Shown here one piece after another: positions 17,117 through 26,769 of a DNA stretch of 64,000 nt; position 1 is the first letter of the stretch; every line of letters starts with the position of its first letter. A program made the translations under genes and the position numbers. Source of the stretch: SMWC01 sp045561055 (GTDB lineage Bacteria > Pseudomonadota > Gammaproteobacteria > Steroidobacterales > Rariloculaceae); NCBI GenBank assembly GCA_045561055.1, contig JBJKYL010000019.1:372001-436000 (forward strand), in the 5' to 3' direction. A model generated the notes under the pieces. The model was not told the DNA's origin. It made no database searches and was given only the letters and a program-made list of their open reading frames with translations.

Positions 17117-17983
17117 CTAATCCGTAGGACTCGGATCTACTGAACGCAGATAGACAATTATTGCGTCGAGATCTTCATCAGTTATAGTTGCGTAATAGGG
17201 ATATGCCATTCCCGCGAGGTGTTGTCGCCCATCACGGCTTATCCCCTGTGTGATGGCTCGCTTGATTTCGTCGTTTGTCCAATCGCCAATACCGAGTTCT
17301 GGGTGCGGAGTGATATTTCGCGCTACTAGCGTATAGCCTAATCCGAATATGTTTTCGAATATACGTCCGCCCTCGTTAGTACGGGTAAAATCATGCATGC
17401 CTTCGACCATGGGAGTGTGGCACTCGGTGCAGTGGCCAAGCGCGACGGTGAGATAGGTACCGTAGGCGAGCAAATCGTCGCGGGGGACATCGGCAACTTT
17501 GCTGACGGGGGGGCCATAGGTCGGAGGTAGTGGGATTGTGTATTCTGAAGCAGGGACTACGTTAGAGACAGGTTCAATGGTACGCATATAGGCGACAACA
17601 GCGCGCACATCGTTATCCGACATCTCTCGAAAGAACGGACTGGGCATAGGTGGGCCGATGAGTGTGCCATCGGGTCGGATGCCATCGCGAATACTGCGGA
17701 TGATCTCTTCATCACTCCAGCTGCCAATGCCGGTTTCTATATCCATCGTGATATTCGATGCATAGGCCTTAAGTCCGGGTTCCGTAATAACGAAAGCACC
17801 AGCGAACTTCATATCGGATATAGCTTCAGCATTGTCTGATTTCGGTGTGTGACAATTTCCGCAGCCGAGAATGCCTTCAGTTAGATAAGCGCCGCGCGCG
17901 ATTAATTTGTCCTGGGCTTGTGCTGATAAAGTCGAGCTGAGGATGACGAATAACACCAGGATTAGTGTTGGTAGAATATGCAT
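17117..17983 (-). CDS. Exported diheme cytochrome c
   Basis: A signal peptide (residues 1-23) is followed by two cytochrome c domains, each with a CxxCH heme site: CGNCH at 41-45 and CTECH at 185-189. Typical axial-Met regions follow, such as PPMPSPFF and GMAYPYY. Such proteins sit in the periplasm as electron carriers or as the cytochrome subunit of alcohol or aldehyde dehydrogenases. It lies 42 bases upstream of the HpsN-like gene on the same strand, so the pair may be co-transcribed and the cytochrome could serve a periplasmic dehydrogenase. The NAD-dependent partner does not itself need it. Confidence 0.85.
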   Translation of the reverse strand: MHILPTLILVLFVILSSTLSAQAQDKLIARGAYLTEGILGCGNCHTPKSDNAEAISDMKFAGAFVITEPGLKAYASNITMDIETGIGSWSDEEIIRSIRDGIRPDGTLIGPPMPSPFFREMSDNDVRAVVAYMRTIEPVSNVVPASEYTIPLPPTYGPPVSKVADVPRDDLLAYGTYLTVALGHCTECHTPMVEGMHDFTRTNEGGRIFENIFGLGYTLVARNITPHPELGIGDWTNDEIKRAITQGISRDGRQHLAGMAYPYYATITDEDLDAIIVYLRSVDPSPTD

Positions 17984-18156
17984 GTCAGCCTTTGGTTATT
18001 GTGTGGTCATATATTAGCGAGGTACGGTTAGTGAGGCTACTTTGGATAGGCAGCGTACCTACGGATGTGTTATTAATCATTTCGCCCTAAGCTTTGATCA
18101 TATTTTTCCATCTCCCCGTATCTTTATTCTCTGATTGTACGGGGTGGGCGAAGTAA

Positions 18157-18187
18157 AAAACGGCCTACGCAGAGCGCAGGCCGTTTT
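18157..18187 (-). terminator. Intrinsic terminator, probably bidirectional
   Basis: A perfect 10-base-pair stem (AAAACGGCCT with AGGCCGTTTT) encloses an 11-base loop that can pair further. On the minus strand the stem is followed by a run of T, as expected for the end of the arylsulfotransferase-like gene whose stop lies 26 bases away. On the plus strand a shorter T run is part of the stem. It separates that gene from the cytochrome c promoter. Confidence 0.85.
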
Positions 18188-18212
18188 AAAAGCTACCGAG
18201 AAAAGATTGTGG

Positions 18213-19886
18213 CTATTCGTAGACGCTCGGAATCCGGTCCGCACGATAGATAGCCCAGTTTGAGTCGTCTTGCTTAAGGTCCATCTGCCAGACTTTCTGC
18301 GCCGGTTGCTCGTGCGTTACTTCTATCAGGCTAGCCCAGCGTTGTGTTCCCATTCCTGGCGGAGCGTTCACCCCATCAGCATCAGTTTCGCGGCCGCCAA
18401 TGTTGATCAGTATCGTATCTGAATCCGGATGCCAATCAATATCACCAAGGTAACGACCGTAAAAATGCTCGTCGTCTGGTCCGTAAACCCAGACTTGCTC
18501 GACTTCCATGGTCTCTTCGTTAACAGCGTATTCGACAGCGCGACTATAGCTATCTTCGAGTGACATTCTGGCATCCGGTGGGCTCGAGCGAGCTACGCCA
18601 TTGTCAAACAGAAGGTAAGTACCGTGTTCAGTATGCGAGATCGCGTGGTGCTTATACGACCAGCCGACATCGCCTACTGGCATTAGTAACTTGTCGCTCC
18701 ATGGTTCATTCCAGTTGTCGTGATTACCGAGGATCCAGACTAGTTCACCGGTTTCCATGCTGACCTTAATGATCGCGTCCTGATAGGGAACTGACATTAC
18801 GAAGGAGTTATCTTCCTCTTCGTAGATTATTGCGTTGCCGTGGGTCCAGTCGAATACGATACCATCGATGACGCCGTCGTAATGATTGGCCCAGTAATCC
18901 TCCCGCCGTGAGTTATAGCCCAGGCGATATGGATCGAGGATATCGTGTAGCTTCCATTCGCGTATTACATCACCTGCTCGTGTCATCTCGATAATAACGT
19001 CACCAATGACGTTTGCTTGCTCGGTTTGTCCGTCCAGCTCATAGTTAGCAGGCCAGTCATCAATGACGCGATTCTCAGAACTCATTAGCAGGAAATTACC
19101 GTTTGGCAATTCGACATAGTCGTGGTGGAAGGTATCGGTTGCGACGGGAATGCTTCCTTCGTGGATCTCCTTCACCGTGCCGCTGAACTGCCAATGATTT
19201 AAAACGTTACCTAGCATATCAATTTCGAGCATGCCGTCGGTGCCGGGCCAGACTTCGTAAGCGAAGTTGCCATTTTCGAGTCGACGAATATCATGTACTC
19301 GGTGAATATCTGGCAAGTAATACCAGATAATCTCGCCGGCATCATCGACGATAATAGCGGGTGAGAAGTTGGCCGGTTCGGATGCGCCTGTCGGTCCCCA
19401 GCGGCCATTGATATTGAATACTGTGACACCAGGTTGCATGGCATCCGGGTTGTGCACCGATACGACCGGTGAAGGGAATGCTTCTGGTAGCGGTGGCGTC
19501 TCAAATGTCATGCCTTCCGAGAGCGTTTCGTTGCCATTGCTATCCTGCAATGACGCGGTGATCGTATGGAGTAGCCCAGCGCGCATACCAATTACCGGGG
19601 CGTTATGATCTGTGATCAATGCCTCGCTCGGTGTGACACTCCAGCTTCGTTCGCCATCGTTAAAATTGATTGTTAGCCGGGCAGGCTCATCCGTAGTTAA
19701 ACTTAGCACCGCCGCTTGAGGTACCGTCGGATTAGGGTTTTGAATGAGGCTAACGTTGCTTAGTACCGGACCAGTCGTATCCCCGATAGCCGGAGTACTA
19801 CCCATATCATCCGGAGCTGTATCGCAGCCTATAAGGATTATTGATGAGATTATGACGGTTGTAAAAGGAAATACGCTGCGTATCAT
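18213..19886 (-). CDS. Arylsulfotransferase-family lipoprotein with an altered active site
   Basis: The 557-residue product has a lipoprotein signal with lipobox ILIGC (Cys21). An immunoglobulin-like segment and a six-bladed propeller of the ASST family (PF05935) follow. DWTHGNAI near residues 345-352 fits the His-x-Asn catalytic pair and KHHAISH near 411-417 the later His. Where canonical members have an SSR or NSR stretch about 16-18 residues after the HxN, this protein reads SVPYQ, without the Arg. Canonical enzymes move sulfate between phenols in the periplasm without PAPS. This one may have lost or changed that activity. An AGGAG precedes the ATG and a strong terminator follows. Confidence 0.75.
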   Translation of the reverse strand: MIRSVFPFTTVIISSIILIGCDTAPDDMGSTPAIGDTTGPVLSNVSLIQNPNPTVPQAAVLSLTTDEPARLTINFNDGERSWSVTPSEALITDHNAPVIGMRAGLLHTITASLQDSNGNETLSEGMTFETPPLPEAFPSPVVSVHNPDAMQPGVTVFNINGRWGPTGASEPANFSPAIIVDDAGEIIWYYLPDIHRVHDIRRLENGNFAYEVWPGTDGMLEIDMLGNVLNHWQFSGTVKEIHEGSIPVATDTFHHDYVELPNGNFLLMSSENRVIDDWPANYELDGQTEQANVIGDVIIEMTRAGDVIREWKLHDILDPYRLGYNSRREDYWANHYDGVIDGIVFDWTHGNAIIYEEEDNSFVMSVPYQDAIIKVSMETGELVWILGNHDNWNEPWSDKLLMPVGDVGWSYKHHAISHTEHGTYLLFDNGVARSSPPDARMSLEDSYSRAVEYAVNEETMEVEQVWVYGPDDEHFYGRYLGDIDWHPDSDTILINIGGRETDADGVNAPPGMGTQRWASLIEVTHEQPAQKVWQMDLKQDDSNWAIYRADRIPSVYE

Positions 19887-20074
19887 TTTTTAGCTCCTAT
19901 GAACAAGCTGTTATCTATGCGAAGAGGTCGTTCGAAGGGCTCCGCTGTTATTTGTTAGTATAAGTATTCTAATTATTTCATTATTCTAGGCTTCATTGTT
20001 GAGTTCTTGCAACCATTCTATGTCTGTTGGTTGTTTCATATCGAGTCCGATGTAGGAATTGAGGGGATGGATCA

Positions 20075-21697
20075 ATGAGTTTTCAAAATAACAAGATAGT
20101 GCTACTACTCTGCTGCCTGAGCTTTTTCGGGAACGCGCTGGCACAGGGTCAGGGCGACACTAATTTGATGCTCGTCAACGGTCGAATCCATACGCTTGAC
20201 GCGAGTAGCTTGATTGTAAGTAGTGTGCTTATTCGAAACGGCCGTATCGTTGAGGTCGGTGACAATATCGAACTACCAATAGACGGTATCGAGGTCATTG
20301 ATTTGAATGGGCGTACAGCGATCCCAGGTTTGATTGACTCGCATATCCATTTTATTCGTGCCGGTTTGCGCCCAGGATTTGATGCGCGCGGTATCGAATC
20401 AGCTCGCTCGATAAGCGAGCTACAAGCAGCGATTTCTGCCCGTGTAGCCGAAGTCCCCGATGATGTTTTTGTTACCGGTGTTGGCGGGTGGAGTCCGGTC
20501 CAATTTCGTGAGAACCGCTTCCCAACTCAAGCTGAGCTCGACGAGGTTGCCCCGGTTCAGCCGGTGTATATACATCTCCGGGCGAATGGTCCAGCGGTCA
20601 CAAACAGTGCCGGTCGGCCTTTCTTTGAGGCAGCTGGAATTAATGTTGGCCCTGAAGGCATGATTCCTGCTGGAGGGATGGGTGCAGCACCTGGTAATGC
20701 AGTCGATGCATATGATCTTCTGAAGGCTACACGAAGTGAAGGGGATAAGCAGCGTAGCACGCGAGAACTTATGGCCTATGCGAATAGCCTTGGTCTAACG
20801 ACTGTGATTGATGCGGCAGGGACGAATCGTCCGGGCGCGCAGCTCTTAATTCCAGCCGAAGACTATGAACCCATTATGGAAGTTTGGCGTCGTAAAGAGA
20901 TGACGGTTCGTGTTCGGCCGATGTTTATGAGTTGGGATCTCGAGGTAGGTGACGGCACTGGTTCTTCTGAAGTTGAGGAAAGAGTTAGGAACTCATTTAT
21001 GGGTCACGGTGATGAATGGTTCAAGGTTGCGGGACTGGGCGAACACACAGTCAATGATTCTCAAAGCCCTGCGTTCTACGCGTCTACTGCATTAGCGGCG
21101 CGGAAACGTTGGTTACTTCAGGAACATTCGGGTACTACCGCAGAAAACTATTATCATATTGAGGCATTCGAAGCGGCTAATCAGATTCAGCCGATTGCCG
21201 ATCTTCACTGGTCGTTGACGCATGTACATGAAATAGACTCCGAGATTATTGAGCGCCTAAAGGTGTTGGGCGCAGGTGTCACGATGCAGAATCAGCGGTT
21301 CTATAGTTTGGATGCTGAGCGGGCCGGGCCGCCGTTCCGTATGATTGTTCGTAGTGGTATTCATGCTGGTGGCGGCACTGACAGTACGGTAGGTCATCCA
21401 GTTAATCCTTGGTACTCCATTTACTATATGGTGTCGGGTAAGAATGTCGTTGGTGATCCGATTAATGCCGAACATACTATTACGCGTATGGAAGCGCTCA
21501 GGCTTTACACTATCGGTAGCGCTTGGTTTTCACATGACGAGGATGATTTAGGCTCGATCGAAGTTGGTAAGTATGGTGACATCACGGTTCTAAGTGATGA
21601 CTATTTCGAAGTTACTGAAGGCGCTATTCAGAATCTATCGTCGGAATTGACGATAGTTGGTGGTAATGTAGTGCATATTGGTGAAGCATTTCAATAG
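20075..21697 (+). CDS. Exported YtcJ-type amidohydrolase (amidohydrolase family 3)
   Basis: The 540-residue protein has a signal peptide ending NALAQ, then the composite domain of D-aminoacylase/YtcJ-like amidohydrolases. Metal ligands include His90 and His92 in GLIDSHIHF and the C-terminal GGGTDSTV. They typically hydrolyse amide or N-acyl bonds in the periplasm using one or two zinc ions. A clear ribosome site (GAGGGG, 20061-20066) fixes the start. It has a paralogue at 22279-23916. A short DUF6152 gene follows about 93 bases downstream on the same strand. Confidence 0.87.
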   Translation: MSFQNNKIVLLLCCLSFFGNALAQGQGDTNLMLVNGRIHTLDASSLIVSSVLIRNGRIVEVGDNIELPIDGIEVIDLNGRTAIPGLIDSHIHFIRAGLRPGFDARGIESARSISELQAAISARVAEVPDDVFVTGVGGWSPVQFRENRFPTQAELDEVAPVQPVYIHLRANGPAVTNSAGRPFFEAAGINVGPEGMIPAGGMGAAPGNAVDAYDLLKATRSEGDKQRSTRELMAYANSLGLTTVIDAAGTNRPGAQLLIPAEDYEPIMEVWRRKEMTVRVRPMFMSWDLEVGDGTGSSEVEERVRNSFMGHGDEWFKVAGLGEHTVNDSQSPAFYASTALAARKRWLLQEHSGTTAENYYHIEAFEAANQIQPIADLHWSLTHVHEIDSEIIERLKVLGAGVTMQNQRFYSLDAERAGPPFRMIVRSGIHAGGGTDSTVGHPVNPWYSIYYMVSGKNVVGDPINAEHTITRMEALRLYTIGSAWFSHDEDDLGSIEVGKYGDITVLSDDYFEVTEGAIQNLSSELTIVGGNVVHIGEAFQ

Positions 21698-21790
21698 GCG
21701 TTTCCTTTGAGCTTGGCATCTCGTAGCCAGAATTGGTTCCGAGTTAATGGTGATTTTTCTTTTGCGGTTGGGGTGATTTTGGCGAAAATT

Positions 21791-22210
21791 ATGAAAGCTC
21801 TCTCACTTTTTTTAACTCTACTTGTCAGTGTTCCGGTATTGGCTCATCATAATTATCGGTTGCGCTTCGATTACGACATCAATGTCACAATGACCGGTGT
21901 TGTAACGAATTTTGACTGGAAAAATCCGCATATCGAGATTTTCATAGACGTTGAGAACGAGGATAGCAGTGTTACGAGTTGGATTATGCCGACCGCGGCC
22001 CCCGGTGTCGCAAATCGGTTAGGTATTACGCCTGAAACTGTGCTACCAGGTGATAGGCTTATTATCACTGGTGCGCCGGCACGTAACGGCACGAATGAGT
22101 TGCGTGCCCGCACAATGACACTCGACGATGGTACCTATTACATCCTTTCTCCCCAAGGGTACCGGAATACCAACCAAACAGGTGGTATGGGTATGGGTAT
22201 GGGGAACTAA
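21791..22210 (+). CDS. DUF6152 exported protein, short form
   Basis: From the ATG at 21791 the product is 139 residues with signal peptide ending VPVLA, mature start HHNYRLRFD, and NPH His at mature position 29 in WKNPHIEIF. Only the N-terminal DUF6152 domain is present; the C-terminal block found in the four long paralogues is absent. The end is Gly-Met-rich (GGMGMGMGN), a possible flexible metal-binding tail. It shares strand and spacing with the preceding amidohydrolase, so co-expression is likely. The upstream frame to 21707 is not used because it precedes the signal peptide. Confidence 0.78.
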   Translation: MKALSLFLTLLVSVPVLAHHNYRLRFDYDINVTMTGVVTNFDWKNPHIEIFIDVENEDSSVTSWIMPTAAPGVANRLGITPETVLPGDRLIITGAPARNGTNELRARTMTLDDGTYYILSPQGYRNTNQTGGMGMGMGN

Positions 22211-22278
22211 ACGTGTCTAAATTAATAAAATTATCAGCAAATGAGGATTTTTTGCGATCAGCTAGCGACCATTGTCCG

Positions 22279-23916
22279 TTATAGAATACCGGCGTCGTGG
22301 ACTATTTCGCCGGCTACGATCGTTAACACGGATGTCATTTTTCGGATTTCCTCGTCGCTGACGACGGTCGGGTCGAAGACATCGGCGCTTAACACGGCTA
22401 GGTCTGCGAAGCGGCCGATATCGATACCGCCGAGTGTGTCATCTTCTTTCGTGAACCAACCTTGCTCTACTGACGAGTAAAGCCGAACCGCGTTGTAGCG
22501 GCTAATTGTCTCGTCGGCATTAGTTAGTTCACCACTAACGTTTTTTCCTGTGACCATGTAATAGATGATGCACCAGGGGTTAAGTGTATTAATCCGTGCA
22601 CCATCAGAGCCTGCGCCCACAGCGACGGCACCACTATTGATAGCCGTCCGCCACGGTGGGCCACCGCTAGCAGCGCTACTGTGATAAGGCTGTCCGTGTA
22701 ATCCTAGACCTAGCCCCATGTTGATAGAGCGGTCTATGAGTTCGGTAGTGATTCCGCTCAAATGGCCGGGGGTCCAGCGCATCTCAGCGATGTTGAATTG
22801 TGTACTGAGGTCCTCCCAGACATCAAAATGCGCATCGATCTCAGCTGGTGAGTGCATGTGCTGATGATAAGTCCAGCCTCGTTCGGCGATTTTACGTTGA
22901 GCTAGCCGCGCGGCGTTACCTAGTGGTTGTTCGTTGAATAAGCTACGGCCTACCGACCACTCGCCAATACCGACAATTCGTGCCATCTCGGGTCCGTAAT
23001 TTGGCCATTTGTTGTTGAGATATCCCATGAGCTGTGTGAGGTTGGCATCCTCGTCCAGGCCTGGGAAGTAGATCCGTGTTCGAACCTTGTGTGTATTCTC
23101 GCGAACCATTTCTAGTAGAAAGTCATAACCGTTCGTCTGATCGATAAAGCCGACGCCGGGTACTGTGCCGGACATGTCCATGACAGTCGTCATGCCAACT
23201 GACAAAGAGTAGGAGGCAACATCAAGCATTTGCCGCTTGCGGTCTTCATTAGTCAGTGACGCCGCGAGAACCGCATAAGCTTTGGCTGTCTCCGGACCAC
23301 GTTCGATTGAGCCGTCATCTGCGACGATGATTCCAAGCTCGCGTAGCAGGTTGCGACCCGCCGTGTTTGTCTGTCCTGGCCCTGTGCCACGTTCGGAAAG
23401 GTAGACTGCATGGTTAGGCGCCGCGTCGTCGAGTTCGTTGCGGTTAGGGAAACGGCCTTCAGCCCATTGTGTTTGGCGAATACCACCTATGGTTGAGATC
23501 AGCTCGCCAGCAGGAACACTAGCGGTGCGCGCCTCGATTGCTGCAAGTGCCTCAGAGAGTGTGAAAGTCGTTTCTAAAGTCCGCGTGTCGTACCCGGGAC
23601 GATTCGCAATCCGAATGTAATGGATGTGATTATCGATGAGGCCTGGGATTACGACGCGACCCTGAAGGTCAATGATGTCTGTACATACATCATCTTCATC
23701 TAAGTCCGGATCTACATTTGCGATCCGGCTGTTTTTGATCAGGACCGACGACGCTATCGAGTTTGCAGCATTCATCTGATAGATTTTTCCGTTAACAAGC
23801 GCAAGATCACGCGGGACGCTGCACTCCTGAGCATTGACTGGAGCTACACTGATACTAGTTAGAAGCCAAAATGCTAGTATCGTTAGCGATGTCAGAGGTA
23901 GTTCGAAGTGTTGCAT
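22279..23916 (-). CDS. Exported YtcJ-type amidohydrolase, paralogue
   Basis: The 545-residue protein has a signal peptide ending PVNAQ, family-3 amidohydrolase sequence with His97 and His99 in GLIDNHIHY, and GAGSDGARI near the C-terminus where the other copy has GGGTDSTV. Its overall layout matches the 20075-21697 product, so the two arose by duplication, with different Cys content in the first 80 residues. It probably hydrolyses a related amide in the periplasm. The two copies converge on the short DUF6152 gene. Confidence 0.87.
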   Translation of the reverse strand: MQHFELPLTSLTILAFWLLTSISVAPVNAQECSVPRDLALVNGKIYQMNAANSIASSVLIKNSRIANVDPDLDEDDVCTDIIDLQGRVVIPGLIDNHIHYIRIANRPGYDTRTLETTFTLSEALAAIEARTASVPAGELISTIGGIRQTQWAEGRFPNRNELDDAAPNHAVYLSERGTGPGQTNTAGRNLLRELGIIVADDGSIERGPETAKAYAVLAASLTNEDRKRQMLDVASYSLSVGMTTVMDMSGTVPGVGFIDQTNGYDFLLEMVRENTHKVRTRIYFPGLDEDANLTQLMGYLNNKWPNYGPEMARIVGIGEWSVGRSLFNEQPLGNAARLAQRKIAERGWTYHQHMHSPAEIDAHFDVWEDLSTQFNIAEMRWTPGHLSGITTELIDRSINMGLGLGLHGQPYHSSAASGGPPWRTAINSGAVAVGAGSDGARINTLNPWCIIYYMVTGKNVSGELTNADETISRYNAVRLYSSVEQGWFTKEDDTLGGIDIGRFADLAVLSADVFDPTVVSDEEIRKMTSVLTIVAGEIVHDAGIL

Positions 23917-24114
23917 GATAGTGGCTTCCTATACCGCGAGGTCCGCTAGTGAACGTGGCTTTTAGGTCGCGTCGTCAGCTTTCCGCATGCTAGGCTACGG
24001 TCGCAGTCTGAACGTAATGCTTTCGAATTAATTAAAGTGTGTCGACCAGGTTCCTTAATGCGTGAGTTTAGCATGTTGGTCGTAACCGCTCTTAGCAAGC
24101 TGAGGAGATAATTT

Positions 24115-25707
24115 ATGTCTGTTAGTCGATCTATTGCCGGTGTTGTATTGGTCGCGATCGTAATGGGAATCACGTTGACTGTACGCGCCTACGAAGTGTT
24201 TCAGGGGCCAACTGAACTTATTCAATACGATCCTGCTAAAGCGGCCAGCGGATACACAATTTTCAGTCCGTTCCGTGGTAAGAATACCTACCTCATCGAT
24301 ATGCACGGTGAAGTTGTTCACTACTGGCCCTACCCTGAAGGTTGGAGCGTCCCGAATGCAGAGGCGATCGAGAAACATGCTCGCCTACTCGAAGATGGCA
24401 CATTACTGCGTGGTGTGGTGGATAAAGCCGGCCGTGGTGGCATGAGCGGCGCACGATATCAACTTGTGAATTGGGATGGTGAAGTAACTTGGGAATATGG
24501 CGACGAACGTCCGGAAGTTTCGCCTCACCATGACTTCCGTATGATCTGGAATCCTGAACTTGAAGAACAGACATTAATGTATGTTGCGTCGACGGCTATT
24601 TCCCACGAAGCAGCGATAGCTGCCGGAGTGGATGTGGCAGGCCGTGACGATATCTCCTCTTTTCCCGACGGGATGGTCGAAGTCGACATGGAGGGTAACG
24701 TGATCTGGGAGTGGAATATCAAAGATCACACGGTCCAAGATCACAATCCGCGCCTAGCTAACTACGGTGTTATTGCAGACAATCCCGGAAAGATGGATCC
24801 GAACTTTGGCAGAGGGGTTGGTGGTGATTGGATTCATATCAATAGCTTTGATTACAACGCGGTACTCGGCCAGGTCATTATTAATAATTCGAGGTTTATG
24901 GAAGTCTATGTAATTGATCACGGCGCGACATTTGTGCCTGGAGATCCGGAGGAGAGCATTGCGTTGGCTGCCAGCGATATTGGCGATTTTCTCTTTCGTT
25001 GGGGAAATCCTTGTGTGTACGATGCAGGCGATTGCCCGTCGTCGTTAGATGAGGGTCAATCAAGCACTAACGGTCATCAGCAGGTCTATTTTTCTCATGA
25101 CATTCAATGGATTCGCGATCGCGAAGTCGGGCCAGAAATTGGCGATTTACCAGGTGCGGGAAATCTCCTCATATTTGACAATGGTTCCGGTCGGTTAGGG
25201 CAGACGTTCTCGTCGGTGCTTGAATTCAATCCCTATGATGGACCGATGCAACAGGGTCGCTATATTCCAGAGATGGAAAGTGGACACAACCCGCCAAGCG
25301 GCGGGGGAATGGGTGCTTCTCTTGATAGCGCAGATACGCTTTCCAAGCAGATCGTTTGGAGTTTTAGGCCGCCTATGGCGAACGCGATGTTTAGCACCTA
25401 TATCTCTGGTGCTCAACGGTTATCTAACGGAAACACACTCGTCTGCTCAGGTGCCCATGGCCATTTCTTTGAGGTTACGCCTGATGGTGAAGTTGTATGG
25501 GAGTATGTTAATCCGGTGGGGAACCGAACCAATGGTGACTATGGGATCTATAAGATTATGACCGCCGATGCTGGAGGTTTTTTTAACTCGAGCTTCAAAT
25601 GCGCACGCTACGAACCCGACTATCCCGGCCTGCAGGGCAAGGACCTAACGCCGAAGGGCCAAATTACGGAGGTTCACAGGGTGGAGGTCGATCGACCACA
25701 GAGATAA
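24115..25707 (+). CDS. Exported arylsulfotransferase-family protein
   Basis: The 530-residue protein starts with a single hydrophobic segment (residues 5-25), then an ASST-type propeller. GGDWIHINS contains the His-x-Asn pair, followed 15-17 residues later by NNSRF, which supplies the Arg that the lipoprotein at 18213 lacks. A further His lies in FSHDIQW. A Cys pair (NPCVYDAGDC) may form a disulfide. The likely reaction is transfer of sulfate between aryl compounds in the periplasm, although this branch of the family is poorly characterised. GAGGAG at 24102-24107 fixes the start. Confidence 0.8.
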   Translation: MSVSRSIAGVVLVAIVMGITLTVRAYEVFQGPTELIQYDPAKAASGYTIFSPFRGKNTYLIDMHGEVVHYWPYPEGWSVPNAEAIEKHARLLEDGTLLRGVVDKAGRGGMSGARYQLVNWDGEVTWEYGDERPEVSPHHDFRMIWNPELEEQTLMYVASTAISHEAAIAAGVDVAGRDDISSFPDGMVEVDMEGNVIWEWNIKDHTVQDHNPRLANYGVIADNPGKMDPNFGRGVGGDWIHINSFDYNAVLGQVIINNSRFMEVYVIDHGATFVPGDPEESIALAASDIGDFLFRWGNPCVYDAGDCPSSLDEGQSSTNGHQQVYFSHDIQWIRDREVGPEIGDLPGAGNLLIFDNGSGRLGQTFSSVLEFNPYDGPMQQGRYIPEMESGHNPPSGGGMGASLDSADTLSKQIVWSFRPPMANAMFSTYISGAQRLSNGNTLVCSGAHGHFFEVTPDGEVVWEYVNPVGNRTNGDYGIYKIMTADAGGFFNSSFKCARYEPDYPGLQGKDLTPKGQITEVHRVEVDRPQR

Positions 25708-25763
25708 TGTCAAGAATCCGATGACCCATGCCGGTTCGTACTTTACGCGCCGATATTTTTGTA

Positions 25764-26732
25764 TTAGGGATCAAACGGGATAACGTTGACGGTATCGCCG
25801 ATCTCGAAGCGCATGAGATCGTCTCCTGCCTGCAGAGGTCCGGCGTAATTAACACGAGTGCGTTCCAATACTTCCTCTACTGTAACTTCGGGAGCATTCG
25901 GCGCGCTTAGTAAAGTGTAATGTGTGTAAACCGCTAGTTTGGGAGTCGCGCGCGCGAATACGATTCCTGCTTCTTCCGGCGATGTATGGTGATCTAGGAT
26001 TAACTGCATACGAGGGTCGAATTGGAGAATTTCATCATTCGCAGCGGCAAGTTCGTGAATTAAAACATCAACTCCTTCCGATGCTCTGATGAGGTTTTCA
26101 TCAAATTTTGTATCTCCGGAGATTACGACCGAGCGGTCGGCATAGTCGATTCTGTAGCCATAAGCAGGTTTGATATGCTCGCCGTGGTTGACAGCAAATG
26201 CTGTCACGACGATCCCGTCTTCATCAAAGATCACTCCGTCTTGCGAGAATTCGGTGACATCGAACTCGGCGCCCGCTGGCGGAAGTTGTTCATCGATAAT
26301 TCGAATCTGAATATTGGGATCCATTGCTTGGCGTAGCCCCTCCAGGATACTCTGCGTTCCGGTTGGCCCCCAAACGCGCCATGGCGAGCTACGACGACCG
26401 AAAGGGTTCGGTAACCAGCCGGTCATCCAGACATCTGTAATACCTATTAGGTGGTCGTGATGAAAATGTGTGATGAACAGTTCATCGATATCTCCTAGCG
26501 AGATTCCGAGTTGCCCGAGTCGCTGTGCGGTACCTCGACCTGCGTCGAACAACATGCGATGTTCGCCCGCTTCGACAAGCGTCGACGGGCCGAATCGATC
26601 CGTTCTTGGAATAGGATCGCCAGTGCCGAGTAATGTGACATTCAGCGTTTGAGCTTGCGTACTCGTTAACCAGAAGACGGTTCCCAAAGCTAGCCATGCG
26701 AGCAGTTTAGTAGAACGGCAAATAGATTCCAT
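25764..26732 (-). CDS. Exported MBL-fold hydrolase, RNase Z/arylsulfatase-like
   Basis: The 322-residue protein has a signal peptide ending TSTQA and the metallo-beta-lactamase motif HFHHDH at residues 89-94, GEH near 194, SGDTKFDE near 212 and a C-terminal His in AVYTHYTLL. The sequence style is that of the RNase Z/AtsA-type hydrolases; a signal peptide excludes tRNA processing. AtsA is a zinc arylsulfatase, so an ester or sulfate ester substrate fits the nearby arylsulfotransferases, but this is inference. It converges with the arylsulfotransferase-like gene and follows a DUF6152 gene on its own strand. Confidence 0.82.
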   Translation of the reverse strand: MESICRSTKLLAWLALGTVFWLTSTQAQTLNVTLLGTGDPIPRTDRFGPSTLVEAGEHRMLFDAGRGTAQRLGQLGISLGDIDELFITHFHHDHLIGITDVWMTGWLPNPFGRRSSPWRVWGPTGTQSILEGLRQAMDPNIQIRIIDEQLPPAGAEFDVTEFSQDGVIFDEDGIVVTAFAVNHGEHIKPAYGYRIDYADRSVVISGDTKFDENLIRASEGVDVLIHELAAANDEILQFDPRMQLILDHHTSPEEAGIVFARATPKLAVYTHYTLLSAPNAPEVTVEEVLERTRVNYAGPLQAGDDLMRFEIGDTVNVIPFDP

Positions 26733-26769
26733 AGCAATTTTCTCAGTGGTTCATTAATTTTCTAATGTT

